From assembly GCA_009774175.1 (NCBI GenBank), contig VSNG01000025.1, forward strand, positions 1-58,536: a stretch of 58,536 bases of DNA, read 5' to 3'. The notes under the pieces are model-generated. The model was given only the letters and a program-made list of their open reading frames with translations, was not told the origin of the DNA and did no database searches. The stretch comes from Lachnospiraceae bacterium. GTDB taxonomy: Bacteria; Bacillota; Clostridia; Lachnospirales; Lachnospiraceae. Of the stretch, positions 15,624-23,796 are shown in pieces (position 1 is the first letter of the stretch; the number at the start of each line of letters is the position of its first letter). The translations under genes and the position numbers were made by a program.

Positions 15624-17969
15624 TTCTTTGTTCTCCTTTCCTTCCTCTTTTTCATTTATTTTTATAAAGCTGCTCAGATCCGGCATGGGAACCTCTTTTG
15701 CCCTCTTATCCCCAGCAGAATTTCTAACGGAAAAGAAATTCAGCCGCAGGGCGTTTGTCACCACGCAAAAACTGGACAGACTCATGGCCGCTGCCGCAAC
15801 CATCGGATTCAGGGACAGCCCAGTGAGCGAAACCAATGCCCCCGCCGCCACAGGTATTCCGATACAGTTATAAAAGAATGCCCAAAACAGATTTTCATGA
15901 ATATTTTTGAGCACCTGTCTGGAAAGCCTGACAGCCGTGGATACGTCCGTAAGCTTCGACTTCACCAGAACAATGTCCGCCGCATCCAGCGCAACGTCCG
16001 CCCCGGCGCCTATGGCAATTCCCACATCCGCCGCGGTGAGGGCAGGCGCGTCGTTAATGCCGTCTCCCACCATGGCCACCCTGCCATACTCTCCCAGCTT
16101 CCTGATCACCGCCTCCTTATCGCCCGGTAAAACATCCGCCACAACAGCGTCGATTTCCGTCTGTGCGCGGACTGCCTCTGCGGTGCGGCGGTTATCGCCC
16201 GTCAGCATAACCACATGAATGCCCATGTTCTTAATCTCTTTCACCGCCTGCGCGCTGTCAGGCTTCACCACATCCGCTACGGCGATCATGCCAAGAAGTT
16301 TTTCTCCTCCGGCAAAATAAAGGGGCGTCTTTCCCTCTCCCGCCATCTGCTCTCCTCTGCTGAGAAATTCTTTCGTCATCAGCCCTTTTTCCTGTAACAG
16401 CGCCGCTTTTCCGCCAATCGTCCGAATCCCCCCGAGCACGCCTTTTACACCCCACCCCGGGAGCGCCTGAAAATCAGCCGCTTCTTCCGGCGCTATTCCT
16501 TCTTTTTCCGCGCATTCACAAATAGCTCTGGCAAGAGGATGTTCACTCTTCTTTTCCAAGGACGCCGCCGCAAGCAGAAGCGCCTCCTTTGCAACTCCTG
16601 CCGCGGGACAGATATCTGTCACCTGCGGTCTGCCCTCCGTTACCGTTCCCGTCTTATCTAAAACCATGAAATTTACCCGGCCGGTCTGCTCCAGAGCCGT
16701 GGCATTTTTAAACAGAATACCCTGTCCCGCCCCTATACCGTTGCCTACCATTATGGCTACCGGCGTGGCCAGCCCAAGCGAGCAGGGACAGCTGATCACC
16801 AATACGCTGATGGCATGGGAAAGGGCTTTTCCGACGCCGGCCCCGGCGAGCAGCCAGACCGCTCCTGTAAGAAGAGCCAGAATAATTACCACAGGAACAA
16901 AAACGCCGGACACCCGATCTGCAATCTGCGCGATAGGCGCTTTTGTGGCCACTGCATTTTCGACCATATCTATAATTTGCTGTAAGGTGGTATCCCCGCC
17001 CACACGGGTTGCACGACAGGTCAGGGCTCCGTTCTGATTCAGGGTGGCGGCGCTGACCCGATCTCCCGTCCCCTTATCCACAGGCAGGCTTTCTCCCGTA
17101 AGCGCCGCCTCATCCACCGCGCTCTCCCCCTCAATTACCTGACCGTCCACGGGGATGCTCTCCCCCGGCTTTACAATAAAAATATCTCCCACCAAAACCT
17201 CGTCCGCCGCTATCGTCATCTCTGTCCCGCCGCGAACCACATGCGCCGTTTTCGGGGCAAGATCCATCAGACTTTTTACAGCATTGGTCGTCTTGCCCTT
17301 GCTGTAGGCTTCCAGCAGCTTGCCAACCGTAATCAGTGTAAGAATCATGGCCGCCGACTCAAAATACATGTCATGCAGACAGTGTGCGGCCATTTCCCTG
17401 TTTGCCGCGCCATACGCGCCGCCCATGCGAAACATCACCGCCGCGCTGTAGACAAACGCCGCCGTGCTTCCCAGCGCCACCAGCGTATCCATGTTGGGCG
17501 CACGGTGAATCAGTCCGGTAAATCCGCTTATAAAAAATTTCTGGTTAATGACCATAACAAGTCCCGTCAAAAGCAGCTGATACAGGGCAATGGCCCAGGG
17601 ATTTTCCGCAAAAGCCACGGGTACGGGCCACCCCCACATCAAATGCCCCATGGATACATACATAAGCGGCAGTAAAAGGCATAAAGACGCGGCCAGTCTC
17701 CGCCGGAGCTTCGGCGTCTCATGATCCGCAAACGCGTCGTCTCTGCGCACCCTCTCTGCGCCGGCTAACGCCGCGCCATATCCCGCAGACTCCACCGCCT
17801 GACAGATCGCAGACGCCGAAACCGATTCCTCGCTGGATACCGTCATATTATTCATAAGCAGATTTACACTGACTGCATCGACCCCCGTGACGTTTCGTAC
17901 CGCTTTTTCAACATGCGCGCTGCATGCCGCACAGGTCATGCCTGTCACATTGAACTTTTCTGTTTTCAT
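15408..17969 (-). CDS. copA: Copper-translocating P1B-type ATPase with N- and C-terminal HMA domains
   Basis: Exports Cu(I) at the expense of ATP. Residues 10-17 (GMTCAACS) are the first metal-binding HMA domain. The transmembrane CPC motif is in SVLVISCPCSLGLA at about 394-397, the phosphorylated Asp is in DKTGTVTEG at about 436, the HP motif is in SEHPLARAI and GDGINDAPAL is the hinge. Unusually, a second HMA domain (about 783-853, EGMMCAKCQAHVQ) is fused at the C-terminus after a Lys/Glu-rich linker. That domain begins with Met-Val-Lys like a free CopZ and has its own Shine-Dalgarno in the linker. It follows csoR by 28 bases and is surely co-transcribed. Confidence 0.97.
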   Translation of the reverse strand: MKTEKFNVTGMTCAACSAHVEKAVRNVTGVDAVSVNLLMNNMTVSSEESVSASAICQAVESAGYGAALAGAERVRRDDAFADHETPKLRRRLAASLCLLLPLMYVSMGHLMWGWPVPVAFAENPWAIALYQLLLTGLVMVINQKFFISGFTGLIHRAPNMDTLVALGSTAAFVYSAAVMFRMGGAYGAANREMAAHCLHDMYFESAAMILTLITVGKLLEAYSKGKTTNAVKSLMDLAPKTAHVVRGGTEMTIAADEVLVGDIFIVKPGESIPVDGQVIEGESAVDEAALTGESLPVDKGTGDRVSAATLNQNGALTCRATRVGGDTTLQQIIDMVENAVATKAPIAQIADRVSGVFVPVVIILALLTGAVWLLAGAGVGKALSHAISVLVISCPCSLGLATPVAIMVGNGIGAGQGILFKNATALEQTGRVNFMVLDKTGTVTEGRPQVTDICPAAGVAKEALLLAAASLEKKSEHPLARAICECAEKEGIAPEEAADFQALPGWGVKGVLGGIRTIGGKAALLQEKGLMTKEFLSRGEQMAGEGKTPLYFAGGEKLLGMIAVADVVKPDSAQAVKEIKNMGIHVVMLTGDNRRTAEAVRAQTEIDAVVADVLPGDKEAVIRKLGEYGRVAMVGDGINDAPALTAADVGIAIGAGADVALDAADIVLVKSKLTDVSTAVRLSRQVLKNIHENLFWAFFYNCIGIPVAAGALVSLTGLSLNPMVAAAAMSLSSFCVVTNALRLNFFSVRNSAGDKRAKEVPMPDLSSFIKINEKEEGKENKEMVKVLDVEGMMCAKCQAHVQKALEGIAGVSAVEVSLEDKTARVTMESNIADEKLAEAVTEAGYEVKGCRTA

Positions 17970-17997
17970 GCCTATCTCACCACACTTTCGACCTTTA

Positions 17998-18345
17998 TTA
18001 TTTTAACTTTTTCATCAGCTCCACAGCCTCCGCCATAATAGCCGTATTGCCCTGTCTAATCTGTTCTACCACACAGGTCTCCATATGCTCCTCCAAAATC
18101 AGATATCCAAGCCCCTGCAGCGCGCTTTCCACCGCGCCGATCTGAATCAGAATATCACCGCAGTAGCGGTTGTCGTCCAGCATATTCTGTATCCCGCTCA
18201 ACTGCCCGATAATACGGTTAATGCGGCTTGTCAGCTTCTTTTGTTTTGCAGCGTCACGCGGCGTACTCTTATGCCGACAGCAGGCGCACACATCGTACTG
18301 CTCCGTATCCTGCCGTATCTTTTCCTCTGCCTTATCCTGTTTCAT
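17998..18345 (-). CDS. csoR: Copper-sensing repressor CsoR
   Basis: An all-helical CsoR/RcnR-type repressor that releases DNA on binding Cu(I). The core RINRIIGQLSGIQNMLDDNRYC, then the His and Cys of EEHMETC, supply the Cys-His-Cys copper site of true CsoR proteins. An extra CACCRH near the N-terminus adds cysteines not needed for the classic site. The frame extends to 18423, but the ATG at 18345 has AGGAGGG upstream and gives MKQDKAEEK. It precedes copA in the same transcript and has a matching operator in its promoter. Confidence 0.93.
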   Translation of the reverse strand: MKQDKAEEKIRQDTEQYDVCACCRHKSTPRDAAKQKKLTSRINRIIGQLSGIQNMLDDNRYCGDILIQIGAVESALQGLGYLILEEHMETCVVEQIRQGNTAIMAEAVELMKKLK

Positions 18346-18427
18346 ATACGAATCCCTCCTGGCGGGAAAACAATTGCGGTCTGTATCATTTTTCCCTGAT
18401 TTTCTGAATATAAATATTTTCACCCAA

Positions 18428-18449
18428 AATTACAATACTTATTGTAATT
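18428..18449. promoter_or_regulatory. Perfect palindrome over the csoR transcription start
   Basis: AATTACAATA and TATTGTAATT are exact inverted repeats around two central bases. The element overlaps the expected transcription start of csoR-copA, beside the CsoR operator, and does not match the CopY box (TACA-N2-TGTA). A second regulator or a 5' mRNA hairpin are the options. Confidence 0.55.
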
Positions 18450-18478
18450 ATACTATACCCCCGTAGGGTATATGTCAA
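18447..18478 (-). promoter_or_regulatory. csoR-copA promoter with CsoR operator
   Basis: On the minus strand TTGACA (18473-18478) and TATAGTATAAT (18447-18457) frame the sequence TATACCCTACGGGGGTATA. GC tracts flanked by TATA are the known shape of CsoR operators, and B. subtilis copZA likewise has its operator inside the promoter. Bound repressor would block polymerase until copper is present. Confidence 0.8.
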
Positions 18479-18504
18479 GTAAAAAATCCATAAGAACCTT
18501 CAAC

Positions 18505-18535
18505 CAAAAAATCGGAGACGGTTTCCCGTCTCCGA
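18505..18535 (-). terminator. Terminator of the MalEFG-type operon
   Basis: TCGGAGACGG and CCGTCTCCGA pair around a four-base TTTC loop, followed on the minus strand by TTTTTTGG. It isolates the sugar transporter from the copper operon. Confidence 0.9.
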
Positions 18536-18586
18536 CTCTCTCTGTTCTTATTCCGTTACGCAAATGCCTGACTGTAACGCTTCTTC

Positions 18587-19471
18587 TTAACCCTTCACGG
18601 CACCGGCAACCATACCCTTGATGATCTGTTTGCTGAATGCAAAGTAGAAGATTACGATAGGCGCCATGGTCATAAGCATGGCCGCCATGATCTTCGGATA
18701 ATCCGATGAAAACTGTCCGGTGAACTGCCGCAGTCCCAGCGGCACCGTATAAAGCGCTCTCTGCTTAATCAAAATCAAAGCGAAGGAAAACTCATTCCAG
18801 CAGCTAAATACGTTGATGATTGCAACCGTCACAAGGATCGGCTTGCAAACCGGCAGGATAATTCCAAACAGGGTCTTGGAAAAGCTGGAACCATCAATGG
18901 CCGCAGCCTCCTCAAGCTCAATCGGAATCCCTTTCACAAAGCCCTCCACCAGGAATATCGACATGGGCAGCGCAAACGATACATAGGGCATCAGCAGCGT
19001 ATACCAATGATCCGACAGACCCAGCTTGGAAAAAATAATGTAGATGGGAACCATCAGGGAATGAATCGGAATCAGCATTCCCATCAGGAACATCACATAC
19101 AGAGGTTTATTTAACGGGAAGTCAATTCTTGAAAGAATATAACCTACGACAAACGCAATCAGCACAATCAGGATTACGGACAGGATTGTGGTTCGCGCAC
19201 TGTTTCCCACCGACTCCATCAGGTGATAGTCTTTATTGGATAAAATCTTTGTATAGTTTGCCAGCGTCGGTTCCTTGGGCAAACCGGCAATATCCGCGTT
19301 AAACACTCTCTTTGTCTTCAGGGAAGAGTACAACATCCAAATCAGAGGAAAAATACAGGTCAGCGAGAAGAACCAGAGTGCAAAATTAATAATAACGCCA
19401 AGAATGCCCCGTTTTACCTTGGTTCCTGTAGAGCTACTCTCTACTTTTGTCATTGCCATTTCTTTTGCCAT
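18587..19471 (-). CDS. Carbohydrate ABC transporter permease, MalG type
   Basis: Inner-membrane permease subunit of a CUT1 sugar importer, with six predicted membrane segments and the EAA loop EGFVKGIPIELEEAAAIDGSSFSKTLFGIILP that docks to the ATPase. The length of 294 is usual. It follows the MalF-type gene by 14 bases, and AAGGGAGG precedes the ATG. No ATPase is encoded in the operon, which points to a shared MsmX-type ATPase such as the one at 14.0-15.1 kb. The sugar cannot be told from the sequence. Confidence 0.93.
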   Translation of the reverse strand: MAKEMAMTKVESSSTGTKVKRGILGVIINFALWFFSLTCIFPLIWMLYSSLKTKRVFNADIAGLPKEPTLANYTKILSNKDYHLMESVGNSARTTILSVILIVLIAFVVGYILSRIDFPLNKPLYVMFLMGMLIPIHSLMVPIYIIFSKLGLSDHWYTLLMPYVSFALPMSIFLVEGFVKGIPIELEEAAAIDGSSFSKTLFGIILPVCKPILVTVAIINVFSCWNEFSFALILIKQRALYTVPLGLRQFTGQFSSDYPKIMAAMLMTMAPIVIFYFAFSKQIIKGMVAGAVKG

Positions 19472-19485
19472 TACGCTTCCCTCCT

Positions 19486-20454
19486 TTACGCCTTAGCCTT
19501 GCGGGCTTTGATCGCCTGTTGTCTTTCCTTCTCGATCTGCTTCAGACGCTTCGCCTCTTCACGGTCGTATCTGTCCGTCATGCAGTAGTTCATGAGAAGC
19601 TGTGAGCCACCGATCACGGCCAGCGCCAGAATAAAGATGCCGACAGAAATACAGGAGCCATAACCCAGGTTGGACTGTTCAAAGGAAACCTTGTATCCGT
19701 ACATTGCCATAACCATGGACGAGTAGCCGGGGCCGCCCGCCGTCATGACATAAATATTATCAAATGCTTTCATGTTACCCGCTACGCAGAGGGTAATACA
19801 TACAAGCAGTGTATTCTTAATCAAAGGTAATACTATGTAACGCGCGCGCTGGATACCCGTCGCGCCGTCAATCTCTGCGGACTCCAGAACCTCCGTACTG
19901 ATGGAGGAAACCGCAGACAGTAAAATCACCATATAGTAACCGATAAACTGCCAGATCAGAGGAATGGACACCAAAAGCATAACCAGACCGGGCTCATTGA
20001 GCCATACCTTCTTCAGATCCCCTCTGCCAATCTTCTCCAGAAAATAGTTCAGCAGACCTCTCTTGGAATCGTAAATCATCTGCCAGATAAAACCGATGCA
20101 GACTGCCGAAATCGTGCTCGGGAAAAATCCGAAAGTCCTGTGAATCCCCTGCAGCTTGGTTACTTTGGAATTGATCAGCAGCACTACAATGAATGCCAGG
20201 CCAATCTGACCAATGATACACACAATCACCAGAAAAATATTATGCCAGAAGGAGCTCCAGAAAACCTCGTCGCTAAACAGCTGCGCATAATTTGCAAAGC
20301 CGTTAAAAGTTTTAACCGGACCGCCCTTCCATTCAAAAAAGCTGTAAAAAAGAGCCGCAAGAAGCGGTGCAAACACTGTGAACACATAAAGCGCTACAGG
20401 CACGGCCAGATATGCAGCTACTACCCATCCTTTTGGTTTAATAGATTTCAGCAT
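19486..20454 (-). CDS. Sugar ABC transporter permease, MalF/UgpA type
   Basis: Partner permease of the CUT1 importer, with six membrane segments and the EAA motif EVLESAEIDGATGIQRARYIVLPLI. The N-terminus MLKSIKPKGWVVAAYLAVPVALYVFTVFAP is a typical first segment, and the C-terminal tail is rich in Lys and Arg (EEAKRLKQIEKERQQAIKAR). A 160-base gap with a strong hairpin separates it from the solute-binding protein gene upstream. Confidence 0.93.
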   Translation of the reverse strand: MLKSIKPKGWVVAAYLAVPVALYVFTVFAPLLAALFYSFFEWKGGPVKTFNGFANYAQLFSDEVFWSSFWHNIFLVIVCIIGQIGLAFIVVLLINSKVTKLQGIHRTFGFFPSTISAVCIGFIWQMIYDSKRGLLNYFLEKIGRGDLKKVWLNEPGLVMLLVSIPLIWQFIGYYMVILLSAVSSISTEVLESAEIDGATGIQRARYIVLPLIKNTLLVCITLCVAGNMKAFDNIYVMTAGGPGYSSMVMAMYGYKVSFEQSNLGYGSCISVGIFILALAVIGGSQLLMNYCMTDRYDREEAKRLKQIEKERQQAIKARKAKA

Positions 20455-20562
20455 TATATCGCCCCCATTTCCTTTTTAGTACCCCTTCAAAGATGTACCC
20501 CAAAAGCGAAACGAAGACCATCTCTGCCGCTTCGCCATAACCCCAAATATTTTCGGTAAAGA

Positions 20563-20590
20563 TCCGCCCGGGGAAACATCCCCAGGCGGA
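20563..20590 (-). terminator. Intercistronic hairpin between SBP and permease genes
   Basis: TCCGCCTGGGGA and TCCCCGGGCGGA pair with one mismatch around a four-base loop on the minus strand. No T-run follows, so it is more likely an mRNA-stabilising or partial-termination element. It would let the binding protein be made in excess over the permeases. Confidence 0.6.
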
Positions 20591-20614
20591 AATACATTAC
20601 GTCGGTTCAATCAA

Positions 20615-22063
20615 TTACTGTCCCAGGTAAGCCTTGTAAGCTGCCTGTGTATCAGCTGCTACCGTTGCGGGATCCTTGTCGCCGTTTACCATCTCCTGCA
20701 TCTCGGTGTTCAGTACAGACCAAACGGAACCGTCTACATAGGAGTCGTAAATCTCACAGCCCTTGTTGTCCACATAGGAGAAGTTATAGAAGTCCTGTGT
20801 GTACTGGTCAAATGCGGAGAGATCCACATCGGAGCTGCAGAAACCAGCCAGTGCGTAGTTCGCGCCTACAAACTCGGAGAATGCAGGACCTGTCAGATAC
20901 TGGCAAAGATCAATACAAGCCGCAAGCTTATCAGGATCGGAAGCTGCCTTTGCGCTGATTGCCATACCGTAGCCAAGACCGATGTTCTGGAAATTCTCAT
21001 ACTTGGTAGCGTCTGCTGCCTGAGGCAGAACTGCAAACTTTGTGGTATCCTTCTTCGGATCGCCTTCCAGATTTGCCTGAATGTAGGAAGCATCCCAGTT
21101 ACCGCCGATGAATGCTGCCGCTTCGCCAGAGATATAGTACTCACGAGCATCCTCGTTGGAAATTGCGTTAAAGTCTGTGTTGAAGATATTTGTGTCGTGG
21201 AACAGACGCTGTGTCTCTGTCAGAGCTGCCACGAAATTGGGATCTTCGAAGTTGCCTGTGCCGGCAATGATATCGGAGAACCACTGTGTGCCTGTGTACT
21301 GATAACCAAGGCAGGATACGAAGCAGGAATTCAGCTGCCACTGTCCGGAGTTACCAAATGCGATAGTGTCAATGCCCTGACCGCTGAAATACTCAGCCGC
21401 CTTCTCTACATCGGCCCAGGTGGTCGGGAAGCTGTCAAAGCCCGCCTCTTTCCACATAGCCTCATCGTAGATAACTACGGTACATGTACCACCTGTCAGA
21501 GCAGGATATGCATAATACTTGCCGCCCGCCGTGAAAGGTACAAGATAATCCATATTGTACTGATCAGCGTAAGGAGAATTCTTAATGGCGTCTGTCAAAT
21601 CATATACCAGACCCTGATCAGACCAGCTGATGGTGTTCATACCCTGAAGCAGGAACACATCCGGAAGATCGTCAGCCGCTGCGCGTGTAGCGATCTGTGT
21701 CTTATAATCGTCGTTTGCAAGAACTTCTTCATTCAGAGTGATATTGCCGTGAGCATCCTGCCAGTTTGCAAGACAGGTTCTGAAACCATCGGAACCACCA
21801 TTACCCTCAGACTCCTCAGATGTGGAGAAGTGCATGATGGAGATGTCGCCGCTGTAAGCCAGCTCGCCGTCTGCTGCCGGAGCCTCTGCTGCCGGAGCTT
21901 CCTCCTCTGCTGCCGCAGGAGCCTCTGCCTCCTCTGCTGCCGCAGGAGCTTCTTCCGTTGCTGCGGGAGCCTCTGCCGCCGGAGCGGGATCACTGCCGCC
22001 ACAGCCTGCAAGTGTAACAACCATTGCCGTTGCCAGTAAAATACTAACCGCTTTCTTTTTCAC
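20615..22063 (-). CDS. Extracellular sugar-binding lipoprotein, family 1
   Basis: Solute-binding protein of the CUT1 importer. Signal peptide MKKKAVSILLATAMVVTLAGCGG ends in lipobox LAGC, so Cys20 is lipidated and anchors the protein outside the membrane. An Ala/Glu/Pro linker (about 24-66) precedes the binding domain, which starts near GDISIMHFSTSEE. The C-terminal region IDLCQYLTGPAFSEFVGANYALAG is typical of the MalE/UgpB group. The length of 482 is long for the class because of the linker. Sugar specificity is unknown. Confidence 0.93.
   Translation of the reverse strand: MKKKAVSILLATAMVVTLAGCGGSDPAPAAEAPAATEEAPAAAEEAEAPAAAEEEAPAAEAPAADGELAYSGDISIMHFSTSEESEGNGGSDGFRTCLANWQDAHGNITLNEEVLANDDYKTQIATRAAADDLPDVFLLQGMNTISWSDQGLVYDLTDAIKNSPYADQYNMDYLVPFTAGGKYYAYPALTGGTCTVVIYDEAMWKEAGFDSFPTTWADVEKAAEYFSGQGIDTIAFGNSGQWQLNSCFVSCLGYQYTGTQWFSDIIAGTGNFEDPNFVAALTETQRLFHDTNIFNTDFNAISNEDAREYYISGEAAAFIGGNWDASYIQANLEGDPKKDTTKFAVLPQAADATKYENFQNIGLGYGMAISAKAASDPDKLAACIDLCQYLTGPAFSEFVGANYALAGFCSSDVDLSAFDQYTQDFYNFSYVDNKGCEIYDSYVDGSVWSVLNTEMQEMVNGDKDPATVAADTQAAYKAYLGQ
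21871..21985 (-). repeat. Ala/Glu/Pro-coding low-complexity repeat in the SBP linker
   Basis: Imperfect 24-base units reading EEAPAAA or similar encode the spacer after the lipobox. The same unit type occurs in two other lipoproteins of the window. Confidence 0.7.
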
Positions 22064-22121
22064 TTTTTCATTTCCTCCTTTATAAATTATTAATCCTATG
22101 GTAACGCGACACGTTTATTTA

Positions 22122-22238
22122 CTTAAACGTTTTCGTAATGTAAGCTTAGCACATATTTCCCATATTAGCAAGCTTTTTTTTAACTTTTTTTATTCAAATT
22201 TTATAGAGTGATCCAAGTTACTTAAATTTTAAGTAACT
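22122..22238 (-). promoter_or_regulatory. Leader of the sugar ABC operon: cre-like site and a 23-bp palindrome
   Basis: CGAAAACGTTTAAG (22122-22135, minus strand) resembles the catabolite-responsive element bound by CcpA or other LacI-family proteins. Further upstream AGTTACTTAAA and TTTAAGTAACT (22216-22238) form a perfect palindrome. A clear promoter could not be fixed between them. Sugar-dependent repression is plausible but inferred. Confidence 0.5.
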
Positions 22239-22265
22239 CGCTCTTTTCGTATAAGTGACATAGCG

Positions 22266-22299
22266 TAAAAAAGCGGTACACCGTCCTCCGATGTACCGC
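22266..22299 (-). terminator. Terminator of the yesL-GGDEF operon
   Basis: GCGGTACA and TGTACCGC form an 8-bp stem followed on the minus strand by TTTTTT, just after the GGDEF gene. Confidence 0.9.
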
Positions 22300-22317
22300 A
22301 TATCTTCTGCATTTTTC

Positions 22318-23796
22318 CTATTCTGCCGCCGTCTGCCCGGCAGGTTCTCTGTCGCGATAAAACGCCAGCTGATTTTTGCCGCGCTTCTTCGCCTTGTACA
22401 ATCCCTGATCCGCCGCCTTGTAAAGAGTTTCGAAGTCCTCGCCCTCCTGCGGAAAGATCGCCACGCCGATGCTCGCCGTCGCCTTATATTTTACATATTC
22501 GCCGGCCTGAAAACTTTTAAAGAAATTTTCCACCTTTCTGGCCTCTTTCAGAATATCTTCATCACTGGATATATCCTTAAGGAAAACCATAAATTCGTCG
22601 CCGCCCACACGGCCTACAATATCGGAAGCCCGGAAAATCGCTCCAATCTGCGTTCCCAGAGAGCGCAGCACCTCATCTCCGAAAGCGTGTCCCATCGTAT
22701 CGTTGATTTTCTTAAAATTATCTATATCAAACAGAAACATCATGGACTGCTTATTCGTATTCTGCGCCATGTAATCCTTAATCTTACGTTCCGTCGCCAG
22801 TTTATTATTCAGCCCGGTCAGAAGATCCGTATCCGCCTTATCCTCCAGCTCCTTCTTCTTTTCATTGCTTCGAATCTTACCGACAATATTAATCACCATG
22901 ACGATACAGAAAAATACGCCGATCACAATTAGAAGTGAGAAGACCATATTTTTTGTATTTCTGCGCAGATAACCGGCCTGCCTGTCCACATAGGCTTTGC
23001 TGACGCCCAGCACCATATCCCAGCGGTTTGTACCCACCGGCACAAAGGTCACAACATGAGTCTGATTCCCCGTCTGCATCACCAGATTGCCACGGGAACC
23101 GTTACCTACCCGGTTACGAAGTATCCTGACGGCATCTTTGTTTTCCGGCTCCAGTGCGGTAAAAACATTCCCCCCCTTTAAGCAGGCATTGGTCGAAGCG
23201 CCGCTCGTCCCCATAACATTGCCTTCCAGATCTATAATAGCCAGAAAGCTGGTTGAATCATATCCGGAATTCATAAGCAGATCTTCAAAGTTATTCATTG
23301 GATAGAAAAGCAGCAGATACCCCTTCGCCGTACCGCCGGAAAGCTGTTTTACCACAGCAATCGTTTCGGTTTCTTCCACATATATGTAAGACCTTTCTCC
23401 TTCAAGAACTTCCTGAAACCATGCCGTCTCCCCGATATCCTGAGACGCTCCGTTCTGATCAATCGCTTTTCCCTTATCGTCGCTGTAAAAAACCGTGGTC
23501 GCTTCAGACGAATCCGCCGCCACGCCAAGCAGCTGCGTCAAACGGGCGCTGTCCTCCACCCCTTCGCTTTCAAGAAGCCGCTTTATGGGCTCTCCCGCCA
23601 TGCTCACGCCGTCAAGCCGGCTCTCAAATCGCTCGCCGTAGGTTTCTGTAGAAGAAATCAGCGTCTTATGGACAGTATTTTCCGCTTCCTTATTGCTTTT
23701 GGAATAGAAGCTGACTAACATCACCACTACAACAACCATCATAATTCCCGTCGGAATAAGCCACTGCAGTACACTTGACCTGTTTTGATTACTCAT
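22318..23796 (-). CDS. Membrane diguanylate cyclase with dCache-like extracellular sensor
   Basis: A first membrane segment (about 10-28), an extracellular region of about 250 residues with Cache-like features (LDGVSMAGEPIKRLLES, GYLLLFYPMNNFEDLL), a second segment (about 285-305) and a C-terminal GGDEF domain. The catalytic GRVGGDEFMVFL is intact near residue 398 and the preceding NLKKINDT-type motif is FKKINDTMGHAFGD, so cyclic di-GMP synthesis from GTP is expected. The gene overlaps the end of yesL by eight bases (ATGAGTAA), which argues for translational coupling. The ligand is unknown. Confidence 0.92.
   Translation of the reverse strand: MSNQNRSSVLQWLIPTGIMMVVVVVMLVSFYSKSNKEAENTVHKTLISSTETYGERFESRLDGVSMAGEPIKRLLESEGVEDSARLTQLLGVAADSSEATTVFYSDDKGKAIDQNGASQDIGETAWFQEVLEGERSYIYVEETETIAVVKQLSGGTAKGYLLLFYPMNNFEDLLMNSGYDSTSFLAIIDLEGNVMGTSGASTNACLKGGNVFTALEPENKDAVRILRNRVGNGSRGNLVMQTGNQTHVVTFVPVGTNRWDMVLGVSKAYVDRQAGYLRRNTKNMVFSLLIVIGVFFCIVMVINIVGKIRSNEKKKELEDKADTDLLTGLNNKLATERKIKDYMAQNTNKQSMMFLFDIDNFKKINDTMGHAFGDEVLRSLGTQIGAIFRASDIVGRVGGDEFMVFLKDISSDEDILKEARKVENFFKSFQAGEYVKYKATASIGVAIFPQEGEDFETLYKAADQGLYKAKKRGKNQLAFYRDREPAGQTAAE

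Noticed and set aside
18428..18449. CopY-type operator
   Set aside because: The spacing between TACA and TGTA is eight bases, not two, and no CopY gene is adjacent; kept as an unassigned palindrome.
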